From Candidatus Sulfopaludibacter sp. SbA3 (GTDB lineage: Bacteria; Acidobacteriota; Terriglobia; Bryobacterales; Bryobacteraceae), in assembly GCA_945861625.1 (NCBI GenBank), contig CAMAVI010000011.1, positions 1 to 62,248 of the forward strand: a stretch of DNA of 62,248 nucleotides. Reading direction: 5' to 3'. Below the pieces are notes generated by a model. The model worked only from the letters and a program-made list of their open reading frames with translations, was not told the origin of the DNA and ran no database searches. Below are positions 25,692 to 33,506 of this stretch, piece by piece. A program made the translations under genes and the position numbers. Position 1 is the stretch's first letter. The number at the start of each line of letters is the position of its first letter.

Positions 25692-26144
25692 ATGAACAGC
25701 GACGAAATCAAAGAACTGATTCAGATTTTTAACGAGAGCGGCGTGGCCGAGATGGAAGTCCAGCGCGGCGAAAATCGCCTACGTCTGCGGCGCGGCCCGA
25801 CCGCGCAGGAGCTGGTTGTCCCTGTTGCATCCCACGCTCCCGCTCCGGCTGCGCATGCAGTTCCCATGGCGGCTCCAGCCAAGCCCTCCGCGCCCGAGCC
25901 CAACCACACGATCGTGAAGTCGCCGATTGTGGGCACCTATTACGATTCGCCATCCCCCGATGCGCCGTCCTTCGTCAAGATCGGCGATTCGGTCGAGCCC
26001 GGCCAGGTCCTGTGCATCATCGAATCCATGAAACTGATGAACGAGATTGAGGCCGAGATCGCCGGCACCATCGTTCACAAACTAGCCGAGAACGGGCGCC
26101 CCGTCGAATACGGCGAAGCACTGTTTGCCGTTCGCCCGCGTTAA
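25692..26144 (+). CDS. accB: Biotin carboxyl carrier protein of acetyl-CoA carboxylase
   Basis: The 150-residue protein has an N-terminal helix region, an Ala/Pro-rich linker (~45-72) and a C-terminal biotinyl domain with [13 protein letters not shown], where Lys114 is biotinylated. AccB carries CO2 from AccC to the carboxyltransferase for malonyl-CoA synthesis. accC starts 7 bp downstream. Confidence 0.95.
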   Translation: MNSDEIKELIQIFNESGVAEMEVQRGENRLRLRRGPTAQELVVPVASHAPAPAAHAVPMAAPAKPSAPEPNHTIVKSPIVGTYYDSPSPDAPSFVKIGDSVEPGQVLCIIESMKLMNEIEAEIAGTIVHKLAENGRPVEYGEALFAVRPR

Positions 26145-26151
26145 GGACAGC

Positions 26152-27519
26152 ATGTTTAACAAAGTCCTGATCGCCAACCGCGGCGAGATCGCCCTGCGCA
26201 TCATCTGCGCCTGCAAAGATCTAGGCATTCGAACGGTCGCTGTGTATTCGGAGGCCGACCGCCATAGCCTGCACACGCGTTTTGCCGATGAAGCCATCTG
26301 CATTGGCCCCGCCAAAAGTGCCCGCAGCTATCTCGACATTCCCTCCGTCATCAGCGCCGCCGAAATTACCAATGCCGACGCGGTCCACCCCGGCTACGGC
26401 TTCCTTTCCGAAAACGCCGACTTCGCCGAGGTCTGCGAAACCTCCGGCCTGCGCTTCATCGGCCCCAAGCCGGAAGTGATTCGCCGCATGGGCCTCAAGC
26501 AGGAAGCCCGCACGGCGATGGATGAAGCGGGTGTCCCGATTCTGCCGGGTTCAAAAGGCATCCTGAACAGCGTCGAGGAAGCGCTGGAGGTGGCCGAAGG
26601 CATCGGCTATCCCATCATGCTCAAGGCTTCCGCCGGTGGCGGTGGCCGCGGCATGCGCGTGGTCCGCTCCGCCGAAGAGTTGCCGCAGTTGATGGCGCAG
26701 GCGCAGACCGAAGCGGCCGCGGCGTTTTCCAACGGCGACATGTATATGGAAAAGCTGGTGGACAACGCACGCCACATAGAGTTTCAGATCCTGGCCGACA
26801 CGTACGGCAACGTCGAGGTCTTGGGCGAGCGCGAGTGCTCCATCCAGCGCCGCCATCAAAAGCTGATTGAAGAATCGCCCTCGGTCGCCGTGAACGCGGA
26901 ACTGCGCAAACGCATTTCGGATTCGCTCAGAGTCGCCTTCCGAGACATCGGGTACACCAACGCCGGTACGGTCGAGTTCCTGATGGACGCCCAAGGCAAC
27001 TTGTATTTCATCGAAGTTAACGCGCGCATTCAGGTGGAGCACCCTGTGACCGAAATGGTGACCGGCATCGACCTGGTGAAAAGCCAGATCCGCATCGCCG
27101 CCGGCGAACGCCTGGATCAGATCCTGCCCTTCCCGCCGGGCAGGACCATCGAACTGCGCGGTCACGCTCTGGAGTGCCGCATTAACGCCGAGCATCCCGA
27201 AACACTCGTTCCCTCACCCGGCCGCATCACCGGGCTCAATCTCCCGGGCGGCGTGGGCGTCCGAGTGGACACCGCGGCGTATCAGGACGGCGACATTTCT
27301 CCGTACTACGATTCGCTGGTGGCCAAGCTGATCACGCACGGCCGCGACCGCGCCGAAGCCATCGCCCGCATGAAGCGCGCGCTTAGCATGTTCGTGGTGG
27401 AAGGCATCTACACCGCCATCCCTCTACATCAGAAGATCCTCAACCACCCCGACTTCGTCGCAGGCAAGATCGACACGGGGTTCCTGGGGCGTTCGGGGCT
27501 GTTGCCGGAAAAGAAGTAA
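26152..27519 (+). CDS. accC: Biotin carboxylase of acetyl-CoA carboxylase
   Basis: This 455-residue ATP-grasp enzyme begins [20 protein letters not shown] and has [16 protein letters not shown] (ATP loop), [17 protein letters not shown] and [15 protein letters not shown]. It carboxylates the biotin on AccB. The frame opens earlier at 26125, but ATG 26152 is preceded by AAGGA and matches the family N-terminus. Confidence 0.95.
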   Translation: MFNKVLIANRGEIALRIICACKDLGIRTVAVYSEADRHSLHTRFADEAICIGPAKSARSYLDIPSVISAAEITNADAVHPGYGFLSENADFAEVCETSGLRFIGPKPEVIRRMGLKQEARTAMDEAGVPILPGSKGILNSVEEALEVAEGIGYPIMLKASAGGGGRGMRVVRSAEELPQLMAQAQTEAAAAFSNGDMYMEKLVDNARHIEFQILADTYGNVEVLGERECSIQRRHQKLIEESPSVAVNAELRKRISDSLRVAFRDIGYTNAGTVEFLMDAQGNLYFIEVNARIQVEHPVTEMVTGIDLVKSQIRIAAGERLDQILPFPPGRTIELRGHALECRINAEHPETLVPSPGRITGLNLPGGVGVRVDTAAYQDGDISPYYDSLVAKLITHGRDRAEAIARMKRALSMFVVEGIYTAIPLHQKILNHPDFVAGKIDTGFLGRSGLLPEKK

Positions 27520-27523
27520 GTTC

Positions 27524-27745
27524 CTACGCTGCCACTTCCACGTAATCTACTGAGGAGCTCGGTTCGGGGATGGGCTCGCCGATTTCGCGCATGACCTCGA
27601 AATGGTGAGCCAACGCCTCCTGGAGGTCCCTGCGAGTTGCTTCTTCCGTGTCCCCGGCGGCAACACATCCCGGCACGTCCGGACAGTAAGCGGAGAAACC
27701 CATGCTCGTCCGCTCGATCACGATAGGGTAGAGTTTCCTGTTCAT
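27524..27745 (-). CDS. hicB: HicB-family antitoxin
   Basis: This 73-residue protein has the partial-RNase-H HicB fold: YPIVIERTSMGFSAYCPDVP and GCVAAGDTEEATRRDLQEAL. HicB normally neutralises the HicA mRNA interferase. Its ATG overlaps the stop of an upstream hicA remnant (ATGA), so this is an originally normal hicAB order with a broken toxin. Confidence 0.8.
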   Translation of the reverse strand: MNRKLYPIVIERTSMGFSAYCPDVPGCVAAGDTEEATRRDLQEALAHHFEVMREIGEPIPEPSSSVDYVEVAA

Positions 27746-27885
27746 TTCAGGCCTGCTTTCTTGAGTATAGCGTTCAGGGTTCCTGGCGCGAGCTCCTTGC
27801 CATCGTTACCCGGGACGGTGACCAGGCTCGGCCGCGAACCTTCATCGGCATGCCATCGAATAGTTGGCTCTGCCTGCCTGAAATC
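27742..27885 (-). pseudogene. Truncated hicA toxin remnant
   Basis: In frame before the hicB start the minus strand encodes GSRPSLVTVPGNDGKELAPG and then TLNAILKKAGLK-stop, the conserved C-terminal half of HicA (VPxHxGKELxPGTLxxILRxAGL). Upstream, an in-frame TGA sits at 27886-27888, with no usable start codon and no N-terminal half. The toxin is therefore probably inactive while the antitoxin frame is intact. Confidence 0.6.
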
Positions 27886-27912
27886 TCAGAACTGCTGTGG
27901 CGGTAGGCATGT

Positions 27913-27918
27913 TATTCT
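27913..27918 (+). promoter_or_regulatory. Leaderless -10 (TATTCT-N6-ATG)
   Basis: TATTCT is followed by 6 nt and ATG 27925, the same hexamer and spacing as at the DUF192 gene. Confidence 0.5.
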
Positions 27919-27924
27919 GGCCGC

Positions 27925-28179
27925 ATGGTACGCTGCGAGATCGAAATCGACGACGATACGAATCGCCTGCTTACGGAACTTGCCTCCGAGTATGAAGGCG
28001 ATTTAAGCCTAGCCTTGGCGGATCTGGTTCACGCGCGCGAAGGGCTGGAAGAATACGCGGAGCGAAGCGAAGCGGCCCACGAAGATACGCTGTTCGCTCT
28101 ACGCGACAGATCCGAAGTGGATTTCCGGGAAGGGCGCACGGTTAGCTGGGAAGACGTCAAGTCTCGCAACGGGTTGTGA
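27925..28179 (+). CDS. Antitoxin-like small acidic protein
   Basis: The 84-residue protein has an N-terminal beta strand (MVRCEIEIDDDTNRLLTELA), a helical middle and a C-terminal FREGRTVSWEDVKSRNGL resembling toxin-neutralising tails of ribbon-helix-helix antitoxins. No intact toxin gene follows. A 43-codon frame overlapping its stop may be a decayed ParE/RelE-like gene. Function is inferred from length and tail only. Confidence 0.5.
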   Translation: MVRCEIEIDDDTNRLLTELASEYEGDLSLALADLVHAREGLEEYAERSEAAHEDTLFALRDRSEVDFREGRTVSWEDVKSRNGL

Positions 28180-28307
28180 CGATTCGGTTCGCCGCGGCAG
28201 CCTCCGAACTCCCCCTATCCACGAAGAGAAAAGCAGCCGGTTCGAGGGACCTGCTGGAACAACACTCCCGGATGTATCGCATTCCAGGCGCCATGCGTCG
28301 GGCGTGA
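28176..28307 (+). pseudogene. Possible decayed toxin frame after the antitoxin-like gene
   Basis: A GTG at 28176 overlaps the stop of the upstream gene (GTGA) and opens 43 codons beginning VTIRFAAAASEL, reminiscent of ParE/RelE toxin N-termini. The rest has no recognisable toxin sequence and stops early. This is weak evidence. The remaining 28308-28473 holds only the regulator leader. Confidence 0.2.
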
Positions 28308-28473
28308 GGACTGGGAGGATCTCTACAGCCTCACTCCCCCTTCGCGCGCCGCCGCAACTAAGGCGACCTTAGCCAGGAAGTAAGTAATATCTCGGCGCCA
28401 AACATAAGAGGTCCCTGATTTGCGCGGGTACTAGAACCGCATATCATCGGGACGGAGCAATGAGTTGGAGCTT

Positions 28474-29220
28474 ATGGAAACCATGACCCCCCCCGTCAAC
28501 AGCGGCCCTGAGTTAAGAGAAGTCAGGAAGGGAACCATCCGTCTGGTGATTGCCGATGACCACCCGATCGTGCGCGATGGTCTCAAGAAACTACTGATGC
28601 TTGAGGACGACCTCGACGTCGTCGGTGAAGCGGGCGATGGCCGCGAAGTGCTGGAAAAGGTCCGCGAACTCGATCCCGACGTGCTCCTGCTGGATCTCCG
28701 CATGCCCAACCTGGACGGGCTGGGTGCGCTACAGGCCCTGGCGCAGGTGAACAAACGCACCCGCGTCATCGTGCTCACCGCATCGGAGGACAAGAACGAA
28801 TTCGTGCAGGCCATGAAGCTGGGCTGCAGCGGCATCGTGCTGAAGCAGACCGCGCCGGAGCTGATCGTCAAGAGCATCCGCAAGGTGCATTCGGGTGAGA
28901 TCTGGTTGGACTCGCACACCACGGCGGCCGTCATGCGCCAGTTTTCCACCTCGCTCGAAGGCAGCAATGGCACTGCGCCGGGCGGAGGCAAGGGCCGCGA
29001 ACGCAGCCCGCTTTCCACGCGCGAGCGGGAAATCGTGGCGCTGGTCGCGCAGGGCTACAAAAACAAGGAAATGGCCGAGAAGATGTTCATCAGTGAGCAG
29101 ACCGTGAAGAATCACCTGCACAACATCTTCGATAAGCTCGGCGTCTCCGACCGCCTGGAGTTGGCGCTCTACGCCATCCACAAGGGCCTGCATCTGCCGG
29201 GCGAACCGCCCATTCGCTAG
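28474..29220 (+). CDS. NarL/FixJ-family response regulator
   Basis: This response regulator of ~248 residues has a receiver domain (RLVIADDHPIVRDGLKKLL, phospho-acceptor Asp in VLLLDLRMPNLDG, Thr/Lys in VIVLTASEDKN and GIVLKQTAPE). A LuxR-type helix-turn-helix follows (LSTREREIVALVAQGYKNKE and SEQTVKNHLHNIFDKLGV). No histidine kinase is adjacent, so it is an orphan here. ATG 28474 is chosen because GGAG lies 3 nt upstream; TTG 28465 is also in frame. It overlaps nth by 4 bp, convergently. Confidence 0.85.
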   Translation: METMTPPVNSGPELREVRKGTIRLVIADDHPIVRDGLKKLLMLEDDLDVVGEAGDGREVLEKVRELDPDVLLLDLRMPNLDGLGALQALAQVNKRTRVIVLTASEDKNEFVQAMKLGCSGIVLKQTAPELIVKSIRKVHSGEIWLDSHTTAAVMRQFSTSLEGSNGTAPGGGKGRERSPLSTREREIVALVAQGYKNKEMAEKMFISEQTVKNHLHNIFDKLGVSDRLELALYAIHKGLHLPGEPPIR

Positions 29221-29909
29221 GCTGTTTTATCGGCCGCGTTACACAGCGCGGACAATCTACATTCCGCGCACTTGGGCTTGCGCGCCACGCACAACGCGCG
29301 GCCGTGGTGAATGATCTGATGCGAGAACAGAATCCACTTTTCGCGCGGAATCGTTTGCATCAAATCCTTCTCGATCTTTACCGGATCGCTTTCCTTCGTC
29401 AGGTCCAGCCTCTGCGCGATGCGCTGCACATGCGTATCCACCACCACGCCTGACGCGATCCCGAAAGCCGTTCCCAGCACCACGTTGGCGGTCTTGCGCG
29501 CGGCTCCTGGCACCGTCAGCAGCTTGTCGATCTCGCGCGGCACGTCACCGCCAAAATCGCCCAGGATCTTGCGCGCGGCCCCGCTCACGGATTTCGCCTT
29601 ATTGTTGAAGAAACCCGTCGAGCGGATGTCCTGCGCCAGCTCATCCTGGCTCGCGTTGGCGAAATCCTGAATCGTGGGGTACTTGCGGAACAGACCCGGC
29701 GTGACCATGTTGACCCGCTTGTCGGTGCACTGCGCCGAAAGGATCGTCGCCACCAGGAGTTGCCAGGGATTGGAATGCTCCAGCGCGCAGGTCACGTTGG
29801 GATACAGCTCGTCCAAGCCCTTGAGGATCCTCTCCAAGCGCGCGCGCCGTTCCGCGGCGTTTTTTGGGCGGGGCGAGGCGGACCTGGATTTTTTCGGGGA
29901 AGTAGCCAC
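29217..29909 (-). CDS. nth: Endonuclease III
   Basis: The 230-residue glycosylase/AP lyase has the helix-hairpin-helix LLTVPGAARKTANVVLG with catalytic Lys139, catalytic Asp158 in GVVVDTHVQR, and the [4Fe-4S] pattern C-x6-C-x2-C-x5-C at Cys207, 214, 217 and 223. It removes oxidised pyrimidines in base excision repair. The start is GTG 29909, one base overlapping the stop of the upstream zinc-ribbon gene. Confidence 0.95.
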   Translation of the reverse strand: MATSPKKSRSASPRPKNAAERRARLERILKGLDELYPNVTCALEHSNPWQLLVATILSAQCTDKRVNMVTPGLFRKYPTIQDFANASQDELAQDIRSTGFFNNKAKSVSGAARKILGDFGGDVPREIDKLLTVPGAARKTANVVLGTAFGIASGVVVDTHVQRIAQRLDLTKESDPVKIEKDLMQTIPREKWILFSHQIIHHGRALCVARKPKCAECRLSALCNAADKTA

Positions 29910-30217
29910 TAGTCGAAGTCGATATCGCGCAGAGGCGGCGGGGCGTCGGGATTCTCTTTGGCGAGCTTTAGCATCTCATCAAACTTCTTGCTCAGCACAT
30001 CGTGGTGAACCTTGTGGCTCTCCACGGATTTCTTGAACGCTTCCTCGCGGCGGCCGGCTTCGCCCTTTTGCTTTTGGACCGCGGCCTCCAGGTCGGCGAA
30101 GGTGGCCGGTTTGACGTGCTCCACATGGCGGATCACCGCCGCGGTTGCGGGGTCAATGTGCAACTCGGCTTGGCAACACGGACAAGTGACGGTGATCAAG
30201 GGATTACTTTTGGCCAT
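29909..30217 (-). CDS. Small zinc-ribbon protein with helical tail
   Basis: The product is 102 residues: [20 protein letters not shown] gives one CxxC near the N-terminus, followed by a long charged helix ([20 protein letters not shown]) and an acidic end. I know no function. The frame continues to 30409, but ATG 30217 is the plausible start. TACACT lies 10 nt upstream, overlapping the divergent mscL promoter. It is probably co-transcribed with nth. Confidence 0.65.
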   Translation of the reverse strand: MAKSNPLITVTCPCCQAELHIDPATAAVIRHVEHVKPATFADLEAAVQKQKGEAGRREEAFKKSVESHKVHHDVLSKKFDEMLKLAKENPDAPPPLRDIDFD

Positions 30218-30227
30218 CGTATCCGCT

Positions 30228-30237
30228 AGTGTATACT
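30228..30237. promoter_or_regulatory. Overlapping divergent -10 elements, zinc-ribbon gene and mscL
   Basis: AGTGTATACT contains TATACT on the plus strand (30232-30237), serving mscL with a ~20-nt leader and GGAGG at 30247. On the minus strand TACACT (30233-30228) lies 10 nt before the ATG at 30217. Confidence 0.45.
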
Positions 30238-30263
30238 GCCCGGTACGGAGGTGGGGAACCCAC

Positions 30264-30701
30264 ATGTTCAAAGAATTCAAGACATTCATCATGCGAGGCA
30301 ATGTCCTCGATCTGGCGATCGGCGTGATCATCGGTGCCGCGTTCGGAAAGATTGTGGATTCATTAGTCAACGACATACTGAATCCCGTCATCGGCCTGGC
30401 GCTAGGCAAGGTTGATTTTTCGAACTTATTTGTTTCCTTGAATGGCGAGATCTACGCGACCATTGCTGATGCCAAGAAAGCCGCGGCACCCACGCTCAAT
30501 TACGGTATGTTCGTCAATGCCGTAATTCAGTTCGTGATCGTGGCGTTCGTGATCTTTATGATCGTCAAGCAGGTGAACCGCTTGATGCCCGCACCGGCGC
30601 CACCGCCGCCCGCGCCTGCCACCAAGGATTGCCCGGAATGCACCAGCGCCATACCAGCCAAGGCAAAGCGCTGCCCGCAGTGCACCTGCGCTCTTGCGTA
30701 G
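30264..30701 (+). CDS. mscL: Large-conductance mechanosensitive channel with zinc-ribbon tail
   Basis: The 145-residue protein begins with the MscL signature [20 protein letters not shown] and has two membrane helices ([18 protein letters not shown] and [18 protein letters not shown]). After a proline-rich linker it adds [18 protein letters not shown], a CxxC...CxxC zinc-ribbon-like tail absent from classical MscL. The channel releases solutes on hypo-osmotic shock. The frame opens earlier, but ATG 30264 with GGAGG upstream fits the family. Confidence 0.9.
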   Translation: MFKEFKTFIMRGNVLDLAIGVIIGAAFGKIVDSLVNDILNPVIGLALGKVDFSNLFVSLNGEIYATIADAKKAAAPTLNYGMFVNAVIQFVIVAFVIFMIVKQVNRLMPAPAPPPPAPATKDCPECTSAIPAKAKRCPQCTCALA

Positions 30702-30710
30702 GGAGATAGT

Positions 30711-31709
30711 TTAGCGGAACTGATCCGGCCGGCGCTTCAAGGTCGGCCGGTCGTCGTCGCCCGCGCCCTTGTCTTTTCCGTCTTTGCTATCGCCGCTGGT
30801 TCCGGAGCCCGGAGCCTTGCGCAGCGTGGGACGGTTCAGGTCCTGGTTATCTACCTTGCGGCGGTTATGCATCGCCAAGAGCCGGGTTTTGACGTCGTTG
30901 TACTCTGACGTGGTAACCACGTATTCCGGACGCTCCTTCAGAAGCTGCTGAATATTCTTCTGCGCTGTCTCAATGCGGTCGCCGGTCAGCGGATGCGAGG
31001 AGAAAACCTTGGACATGGTGCCAGGCTTTTTCTTCTCCAGCGACTGGATCTTTTCGAAGAAGTCGACGAACGCGCCGGGGTCGTAGCCGCTCTTGTATAG
31101 GTATTGCAGCCCCAACAGATCGGCGTCGGATTCAAAGCCGCGCGAAAAAGTCAAAAAGCCCACGGGGATGGCGATGCTGGCCGCTTGCCGGATACCGTAG
31201 CCCGTCCAGCCGCCCATGAAGATCAAAGGAATGGTGGCCAACTGCGCGATGTTCCCCCGCGTGGCTTGCCGGGTGCCGTGCCGCGCGGCGACGTGCGCGA
31301 TCTCATGCGCCATCACGCCCGCCAACTCCGCTTCCGATTCCGTCTTCAGCATCAGCCCGGAGTTCACAAAGAAAAAACCGCCAGGCAGCGCGAAGGCGTT
31401 GACCTCTTCGGTATCGATCATCTTGATGGTGAAGGGAACCTTGGCATCGGAGTTCCGCACCAGGTTTTGGCCCAGCCGATTGATATATTCCGCGATCACT
31501 GGATCGTCGATGATCTTGGCCTGCCTCTCGATCTGTTGCGCGAGCCCCTTGCCCAGCGCGATTTCCTTCTCGATCGAGTAGAAGTTCACGCCCTTGCCGA
31601 CGTCGCGGTTGCCGATTTCATCCGGGTCCTTCTTCTTGTCGGCGGCCCACAAAGAGAAGGCCAGCAGCGAAACTGCAGCCACGGAAGCAAGCGGTACGAG
31701 GCGGCGCAT
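30711..31709 (-). CDS. Secreted M48-family metalloprotease
   Basis: The 332-residue protein has a signal peptide (VPLASVAAVSLLAFSLWA), the zinc motif HEIAHVAARHG in GVMAHEIAHVAARHG and a third ligand in GFESDADLLGLQYL. It resembles BepA/Oma1-type periplasmic proteases that control outer-membrane protein quality. The C-terminal ~45 residues are low-complexity Gly/Asp/Lys. The promoter shows TATACT (minus strand, 31731-31736) and GAGGA before ATG 31709. Confidence 0.85.
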   Translation of the reverse strand: MRRLVPLASVAAVSLLAFSLWAADKKKDPDEIGNRDVGKGVNFYSIEKEIALGKGLAQQIERQAKIIDDPVIAEYINRLGQNLVRNSDAKVPFTIKMIDTEEVNAFALPGGFFFVNSGLMLKTESEAELAGVMAHEIAHVAARHGTRQATRGNIAQLATIPLIFMGGWTGYGIRQAASIAIPVGFLTFSRGFESDADLLGLQYLYKSGYDPGAFVDFFEKIQSLEKKKPGTMSKVFSSHPLTGDRIETAQKNIQQLLKERPEYVVTTSEYNDVKTRLLAMHNRRKVDNQDLNRPTLRKAPGSGTSGDSKDGKDKGAGDDDRPTLKRRPDQFR

Positions 31710-31768
31710 AGAGATATTCCTCTGATTCTGAGTATACGCTTTTAGGACGCGTGCGGGGCCGGAAAGAT

Positions 31769-31774
31769 TACCCT
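31769..31774 (+). promoter_or_regulatory. Leaderless -10 (TACCCT-N6-ATG)
   Basis: TACCCT, 6 nt, then ATG 31781. This selects the 31781 start over the in-frame GTG 31751. Confidence 0.5.
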
Positions 31775-31780
31775 AAATGC

Positions 31781-32866
31781 ATGCACCGTGAAATGTTCCC
31801 TGTCACCAAGAACCTGGTCTACCTGAACCACGCAGCCGTGGCGCCCCTGTGCCTCCCGGCCGCGCAAGCCATGGAACGCCTGACCAGGGACGCCCTGGAC
31901 TGGGGATCGTTCCACTACGGCCAATGGCTGGATTGCTACGACGGCCTTCGCCGGGGGACGGCCCGGCTCATCAACGGCACCCCGGAGGAGATTGCTCTCG
32001 TCAAGAACACGTCCGAGGGGATCGCTACTGTTGCCATGGGGCTGGATTGGCGTCCGGGCGACCGCATCGTGGCCTTTGCAGAGGAGTTCCCCGCTAACCA
32101 GTATCCCTGGCAGAGGCTAGAATCCAAAGGAGTTAAGGTGGACTGGCTGCCCGCCACCGCGCCGTTGGACCGCATCGAACAAGCCGCCATAGGCGCTCGC
32201 CTGCTCAGTATCAGCTTCGTGCAGTTCCTGACCGGCTATATGGCCGATGTTGTGGGGATCGGTGAAATCTGCCAGCGCCACGGCGTCACATACTTTGTCG
32301 ACGCAATCCAAGGTCTGGGCGCGTTCCCCATTGACGTGCGGGCGGCGCATATTGACGCCCTCGCCGCCGACGGCCACAAGTGGCTCCTGGGACCAGAAGG
32401 TTGCGGTATCCTCTACATTTCACGCGAGCTTCAGGAGCGCGTCGAGCCGGTGGAATTTGGCTGGACCAACGTGGCGTCCCATAACGACTACGCCAGCCGC
32501 GACATGACCCTGCGCCCCGACGCCGGACGCTACGAGTGCGGAACGCTCAACACGGTTGGCTGCTTCGGTCTGCGCGCGGCGATCGACTTCCTGCTCGAAG
32601 CCGGCGTGGAAAACATAGCACCCGTAGTGCGCGGATTGGCCGGTCAGATTGTCGAAGGCGTTCGTAAGAAAGGCTATGAAGTGCTCGGCGAGCCCAATGC
32701 CGGCATCGTCAGCTTTCGCAAGGCGGGTGTGGACAGCGCTGCCCTTTGCGCCAGCCTGCGGGAGCGCTCCATCATTACGGCCCCGCGCGCCGGCTGGGTG
32801 CGTGCGTCACCGCACTTCTACATCACGCCGGAGGAAATCGCTAAGATGCTGGAGTTACTGCCCTGA
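31781..32866 (+). CDS. Class V aminotransferase (cysteine desulfurase / selenocysteine lyase type)
   Basis: The 361-residue PLP enzyme has LVYLNHAAVAPLCLPAAQAM at the N-terminus, VKNTSEGIATVA, VDAIQGLGAFPIDVR and the PLP lysine in AADGHKWLLGPEG. Candidate activities are cysteine desulfurase or isopenicillin-N-epimerase-like reactions; no partner gene (sufE, iscU) is nearby to decide. The start at 31781 is set by TACCCT-N6. Confidence 0.8.
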   Translation: MHREMFPVTKNLVYLNHAAVAPLCLPAAQAMERLTRDALDWGSFHYGQWLDCYDGLRRGTARLINGTPEEIALVKNTSEGIATVAMGLDWRPGDRIVAFAEEFPANQYPWQRLESKGVKVDWLPATAPLDRIEQAAIGARLLSISFVQFLTGYMADVVGIGEICQRHGVTYFVDAIQGLGAFPIDVRAAHIDALAADGHKWLLGPEGCGILYISRELQERVEPVEFGWTNVASHNDYASRDMTLRPDAGRYECGTLNTVGCFGLRAAIDFLLEAGVENIAPVVRGLAGQIVEGVRKKGYEVLGEPNAGIVSFRKAGVDSAALCASLRERSIITAPRAGWVRASPHFYITPEEIAKMLELLP

Positions 32867-32875
32867 CGGTGGCCT

Positions 32876-33061
32876 CTAACCGTGACCCAGATACATCAGC
32901 CAGCTCAGGCCGAAGATCGCGGCGAGGAAGTAGGCGAAGCAGCGGACGCCATAACGGAGCCGCTCGCGGTCAGTTCGTTTCGTAATTACGCCGAGTACCG
33001 CTGACGTGAACAGGGCGAACAAGAGCGACGCCTCAAAGTGAGATAAATTCATTTTGGGCAT
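32876..33061 (-). CDS. Small two-helix membrane protein
   Basis: The 61-residue product has two hydrophobic helices (EASLLFALFTSAVLGVI and FAYFLAAIFGLSWLMYLG) around a basic loop TKRTDRERLRYG. No family recognised. A leaderless signature (TAAACT-N6-ATG) supports it as a real gene. Its end lies 10 bp from the convergent aminotransferase gene. Confidence 0.65.
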   Translation of the reverse strand: MPKMNLSHFEASLLFALFTSAVLGVITKRTDRERLRYGVRCFAYFLAAIFGLSWLMYLGHG

Positions 33062-33067
33062 AGGGTT

Positions 33068-33073
33068 AGTTTA
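33068..33073 (-). promoter_or_regulatory. Leaderless -10 (TAAACT-N6-ATG)
   Basis: On the minus strand TAAACT is followed by 6 nt and ATG 33061. The identical arrangement precedes hicB at 40929. Confidence 0.5.
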
Positions 33074-33081
33074 GCAACGCG

Positions 33082-33480
33082 CTAGTCTTTTCTTCCCGTG
33101 GCGATTTCCCAGGCGTCCACCATGGCCAGCAGGTTCAGAAGCCCCGCCGCCACCAGAAACTTGGTGCCGTAATCGTGAACGTGCCCGGCCTGATCCGGTT
33201 GCGAATAGCCCAGCCACACGGTCAAGAAATACAGCACGCCGGCCAGCAGGTCGCCAATGAACCCGCCGTAGTAAATGACCATGGTGAGCAGGTCGCCGCT
33301 CTGGGGTTGAAACAGCGTGCCGCGCATCATCAAGCCCAGCAGGAAGATGAAGATCACCGAGACCGACAGGATCGCGCCGCGCGCCGTGCGCTTCAGCATG
33401 ACATGGCCCGCGCCGGGAATGAGCCAGGCCATCGCTACCACAGGAACCCAACTCTTCTCAGATTTCAGATTTTCCGCCAC
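33082..33480 (-). CDS. DUF6677-like membrane protein
   Basis: The 132-residue protein has about four hydrophobic segments: VVAMAWLIPGAGHVMLKRTA (a WLxPGxGH motif typical of small TM2/DUF6677-like proteins), AILSVSVIFIFLLGLMM, GGFIGDLLAGVLYFLTVW and LVAAGLLNLLAMVDAW. Function unknown. The start is GTG 33480 with TAAAAT 5 nt upstream. Confidence 0.75.
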   Translation of the reverse strand: MAENLKSEKSWVPVVAMAWLIPGAGHVMLKRTARGAILSVSVIFIFLLGLMMRGTLFQPQSGDLLTMVIYYGGFIGDLLAGVLYFLTVWLGYSQPDQAGHVHDYGTKFLVAAGLLNLLAMVDAWEIATGRKD

Positions 33481-33485
33481 GGCCC

Positions 33486-33491
33486 ATTTTA
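33486..33491 (-). promoter_or_regulatory. Leaderless -10 (TAAAAT-N5-GTG)
   Basis: On the minus strand TAAAAT is followed by 5 nt and GTG 33480. Confidence 0.4.
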
Positions 33492-33506
33492 TCGCATCAT
33501 GAGGGG

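Noticed and set aside
30012-30263. 84-residue N-terminal extension of MscL
   Set aside because: Overlaps the zinc-ribbon gene and the promoter; MscL proteins start at the MFKEFK sequence, which has its own ribosome binding site.
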